Below, piece after piece: positions 61,568-64,000 of a DNA stretch of 64,000 nucleotides (the stretch's first letter is position 1; every line of letters begins with the position of its first letter). The stretch comes from Sphingobium sp. 15-1 (GTDB lineage Bacteria > Pseudomonadota > Alphaproteobacteria > Sphingomonadales > Sphingomonadaceae): the NCBI RefSeq assembly GCF_013375535.1, contig NZ_JABXJG010000002.1:1240001-1304000 (forward strand), written 5' to 3'. The notes beneath the pieces are model-generated. The model saw only the letters and a list, made by a program, of their open reading frames with translations, searched no databases and was not told where the DNA came from. Made by a program: the position numbers and the translations under genes.

Positions 61568-62608
61568 TCAACGCGTGGCAGTCGCCCGCCCCAGCGCCGC
61601 GAAGCTGGCCAGCGTGTCCTGAATGCCATGCGCGCTGGCCGAAGCGGCATTGCCGCGGCGGAATCGGCCCAGCACCCCATGTGCAATGGCCGCGAACCGA
61701 AACATGTTGACGACAAGATAGGGCGTCAGGTCGGGGATCGCGGGACGACCCGTGGCGGCGCAATAGGCTTCCACATACTCCTCCTCGCGCATCAGGCCCA
61801 TCGCCGCGAGGTCCTGCCCGGCAAGCCCCCAATGCACGGTCGGCGGCGCGCGGAACATCATGACGTGATTGGCGAGGTCCACCAGCGGATCGCCAAGCGT
61901 GGACAGTTCCCAGTCCAGAACGGCGCTGATGCGTGGTTCCACCGGGTCGAAGATCATATTGTCGCACCGATAGTCGCCATGGACGATTCGGGCCGGGCCG
62001 CCTTCGGGGATATTGTCGTGCAGCCAGTCGGCCAGATAATCCATGTCGACCAGACGCCCGGTTTCGGGATCGGCTCTGTATTGTTTTGACCAGAGCGCGA
62101 CCTGCCGCTCGAAATAGCCGGTCGGGCGGCCATAGTCACCCAGCCCCACTGTTTCGGGATCGATCAGGTGCAGGCGCGCCAGCGTGTCGTTCATGGCCAG
62201 CATGTGATTGGCGCGGGCGGATCGACCGACATCGCGGAACATTCCGTCCCAGAAGATGCGGCCTTCCACCAGGTCCATCACATAGAACCAGCTGCCGATG
62301 ACGGCGTCGTCGGTGCAAAGGGCGCGGACAGTGGGCACCGGGAAGTCGATGGCGCCCAATGCGCGCATCACTCGCGCCTCGCGATCCACGGCATGCGCGC
62401 CCTTGAGCAATGCTCCGGCTGGTTTCCGGCGCATGACGTAGCGGGCGGACGGCGTTTCCAGCCGGAAGGTCGGGTTGGATTGGCCGCCTGCAAATTGCGT
62501 GACGGTCAAAGGGCCCTGAAATTCCGGAACATGCGCGCCGAGCCAATGCGCCAGCGCCGCCTCGTCGAAACGGGCATTGCCGCGCACAGGGACGACGGGC
62601 GTGTTCAT
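61568..62608 (-). CDS. Second APH-fold phosphotransferase, ACAD10/11-like
   Basis: A 346-residue kinase: GGQSNPTFRLETPS, YVMRRKPAG (ATP-binding Lys region), RIVHGDYRCDNMIFDP (catalytic H-G-D...N) and AVLDWELSTLGDPLVDLANHV (metal Asp). This is the canonical bacterial form of the ACAD10/11 kinase domain, and is nearer to it than the copy at 56070. Its ATG overlaps the stop of the enoyl-CoA hydratase (ATGA). No acyl-CoA dehydrogenase partner lies next to it inside the window; it may use the one at 57122 or one beyond the right edge. Confidence 0.9.
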   Translation of the reverse strand: MNTPVVPVRGNARFDEAALAHWLGAHVPEFQGPLTVTQFAGGQSNPTFRLETPSARYVMRRKPAGALLKGAHAVDREARVMRALGAIDFPVPTVRALCTDDAVIGSWFYVMDLVEGRIFWDGMFRDVGRSARANHMLAMNDTLARLHLIDPETVGLGDYGRPTGYFERQVALWSKQYRADPETGRLVDMDYLADWLHDNIPEGGPARIVHGDYRCDNMIFDPVEPRISAVLDWELSTLGDPLVDLANHVMMFRAPPTVHWGLAGQDLAAMGLMREEEYVEAYCAATGRPAIPDLTPYLVVNMFRFAAIAHGVLGRFRRGNAASASAHGIQDTLASFAALGRATATR

Positions 62609-63525
62609 GACGGATCGTTGCCGGACTGTTCGGGGCTTTCGAGCGCGAAAGGCGGATCACGCCACCATGGATAGAAATCCGGCATGTCGCTCGACACCCG
62701 CATCGGGAAGTCGGCCGGCCGCTTTTCCATGAAGGATGCGACGCCCTCCCGCGCATTCGCGCTCTGGCTGAGATAGAGGGTCGCCCGGCTGTCTATCCGA
62801 TGCGCCTCCATGGGATGCGCCATGCCCAGCCCGCGCCAGAGCATCTGGCGTGTGAGCGAGACAGAGACCGCCGCCGTGTTGTCGGCAATTTCGCGCGCGA
62901 TCTTGCGCGCGGCGTCGAGCAGCTGCTCATCCGGGTGGATGCTCTGCACGAGGCCGCCTTCGAGCGCCTCCTGCGGGCCGAATATGCGGCCGCTATAGCA
63001 CCATTGCAGCGCGCGGGAGATGCCGACTACGCGGGGGAGGAACCAGGAGGAGGCAGCCTCCGGCACGATGCCGCGCCGCGCGAAGACAAAGCCGAACCGC
63101 GCGCTCTCGCTCGCCAGGCGGATGTCCATGGGCAGGGTCATGGTGGACCCGATGCCGACAGCAGCGCCGTTGATGGCGGCGATGATCGGCTTTTGCAGGG
63201 CGAAGATGCGCAGGGTCAGCCGGCCGCCGCCGTCGCGCGCCGCCTCGCTGTCATAGTTGAAACTGCCATCGGCATGCCGCGCTTCACTCTTGCCGGAGGC
63301 CATGAAGCCATCAGCCCCTCCGGACAGGTCGGCGCCCGCGCAAAAAGCCTTGCCCGCGCCAGTGACGATCACCGCCCGCACGGCGTCGTCGGCATCGATC
63401 CGGTCGAACACCTCGATCATTTCCGACATCATCTGGCCGGTAAAGGCATTCATCCTGTCGGGCCGAGACAAGGTGATGATGGCGATGCCATCGGCGAGCG
63501 CATAACCTATCGTTTCGAACTGCAT
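62605..63525 (-). CDS. Enoyl-CoA hydratase/isomerase
   Basis: A 306-residue crotonase: ITLSRPDRMNAFTGQM, FCAGADLSGGADGF (oxyanion), AAINGAAVGIGSTMTLPMDIRLASESARFGFVFARRGIVPE (split over the classic second helix and Glu region) and GRIFGPQEALEGGLV. GGGAGAGGA precedes ATG 63525. It is coupled to the kinase gene and follows another crotonase by 47 bases, suggesting hydration or isomerisation steps around the phosphorylated acyl-CoA. Confidence 0.92.
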   Translation of the reverse strand: MQFETIGYALADGIAIITLSRPDRMNAFTGQMMSEMIEVFDRIDADDAVRAVIVTGAGKAFCAGADLSGGADGFMASGKSEARHADGSFNYDSEAARDGGGRLTLRIFALQKPIIAAINGAAVGIGSTMTLPMDIRLASESARFGFVFARRGIVPEAASSWFLPRVVGISRALQWCYSGRIFGPQEALEGGLVQSIHPDEQLLDAARKIAREIADNTAAVSVSLTRQMLWRGLGMAHPMEAHRIDSRATLYLSQSANAREGVASFMEKRPADFPMRVSSDMPDFYPWWRDPPFALESPEQSGNDPS

Positions 63526-63572
63526 ATCCTCTCCCATCGCTTCCCGGCGCCGTGACCGCGCGGCCCGGCCGT

Positions 63573-64000
63573 TCAGTCTTCGAATATCGGCATGCGCCCC
63601 GCCATTCCCGCCGCGACCGCCTCGCGATGGTGCGCACCCTCCAGCAACGCGATCTGTTCCGTTGTTTCCCGGCGCAGGACCCTTGCCGGATCGGAGCCAG
63701 TGCCAGGGGCTAGCAGCCGCTTGGCGGCGCGAACGGCGCTGGGGCTCATGCCTGCAATCTGCCCGGCCAGCGCCAGGGCGGCGTCGAGCGGATCGATCTC
63801 GCGGCGGGTGCAGATACCCAAACGCACGGCTTCATCGCCGTCGAATTCGCGCGCGCTGAACAGAAGCTCGGCAAGCCGGTCCCGTCCCGACATGGCCGGC
63901 AGCAGCAGCATGCCCGCCATGTCGGGCACCAGACCCCATTGTAGTTCCCTGATCGACAGTCGCGCCGCAGGCGCGACGAGGCGGATATCCGCACCCAGGG
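63573..64000 (-). CDS. Enoyl-CoA hydratase/isomerase family protein, N-terminus beyond window
   Basis: About 142 C-terminal residues. The frame stays open to the window edge and reads LGADIRLVAPAARLSIRELQ, then WGLVPDMAGML, which aligns with the crotonase central region, followed by FSAREFDGDEAVRLGICTR and EAVAAGMAGRMPIFED. The methionine at 63929 is internal, not the start. Upstream member of the crotonase/crotonase/kinase operon. Confidence 0.88.
   Translation of the reverse strand, partial: LGADIRLVAPAARLSIRELQWGLVPDMAGMLLLPAMSGRDRLAELLFSAREFDGDEAVRLGICTRREIDPLDAALALAGQIAGMSPSAVRAAKRLLAPGTGSDPARVLRRETTEQIALLEGAHHREAVAAGMAGRMPIFED

Noticed and set aside
1-64000. CRISPR array, tRNA, rRNA or prophage genes
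   Set aside because: No regularly spaced repeats, no cloverleaf-like or rRNA stretches, and no phage structural proteins were seen on reading both strands.

Overview
The window is GC-rich DNA from a Gram-negative bacterium. Five outer-membrane TonB-dependent receptors of the 'DIIVTA(Q/R)RR' type, the dense CoA-ester catabolic genes and the very tight gene packing fit an alphaproteobacterium of the sphingomonad group (Novosphingobium/Sphingobium/Sphingopyxis-like). This placement rests on style and gene content; there is no rRNA or tRNA gene to anchor it. Almost everything encodes uptake and stepwise degradation of organic acids or alcohols through CoA thioesters. I see no CRISPR array, phage genes or replication genes.

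Layout. 1-6755 (+): the 3' part of one TonB receptor, a terminator, then a second receptor broken by a one-base frameshift, a zinc alcohol dehydrogenase and a nitronate monooxygenase-like flavoprotein. 6932-11638: two MaoC hydratase-fold genes, an MFS transporter (-), a family III CoA-transferase and a malyl/citramalyl-CoA lyase-type enzyme, which together resemble a mesaconate/itaconate-type route. 11775-19415: an SDR (+), a (-) operon amidohydrolase/ALDH/GMC oxidoreductase, and a (+) pair IclR regulator/second CoA lyase. 19445-30643 (-): a seven-gene operon read thiolase, FadB-like enzyme, acyl-CoA dehydrogenase, FAD oxidoreductase, ALDH, SDR, molybdopterin oxidoreductase. 30900-33060: an SDR gene split by an IS1111-type IS110-family element. 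33123-42900: a second FadB-like enzyme, a third TonB receptor, a second molybdopterin oxidoreductase, a third ALDH, an SDR and a DUF1330 protein. 43111-47432: an acetoacetyl-CoA synthetase, a zinc-free MDR reductase and an acyl-CoA dehydrogenase. 47707-55276 (+): receptor, amidohydrolase, SDR, receptor, ending in a classic terminator. 55333-64000: two modules with APH-fold kinases (one with an ACAD10/11-like acyl-CoA dehydrogenase), enoyl-CoA hydratases, an Old Yellow Enzyme homologue and SDRs.

The strongest unifying signal is a 14-bp palindrome, ATTAC-N4-GTAAT. It occurs exactly, or with one or two changes, upstream of about ten transcription units, 67-134 bases before start codons. These units include receptors, beta-oxidation operons, the CoA-transferase, the amidohydrolases and the IclR gene itself. 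This suggests that the scattered operons form one regulon. IclR is the only transcription factor visible in the window and is the first candidate for its regulator.

A plausible working model: the receptors import a bulky or branched substrate; alcohol, aldehyde and SDR enzymes oxidise it to an acid; CoA activation and beta-oxidation shorten it; kinase/ACAD modules deal with 4-hydroxyacyl-CoA intermediates; and CoA-transferase, hydratase and lyase enzymes split a dicarboxylic intermediate into central metabolites. The substrate cannot be named from the sequence.
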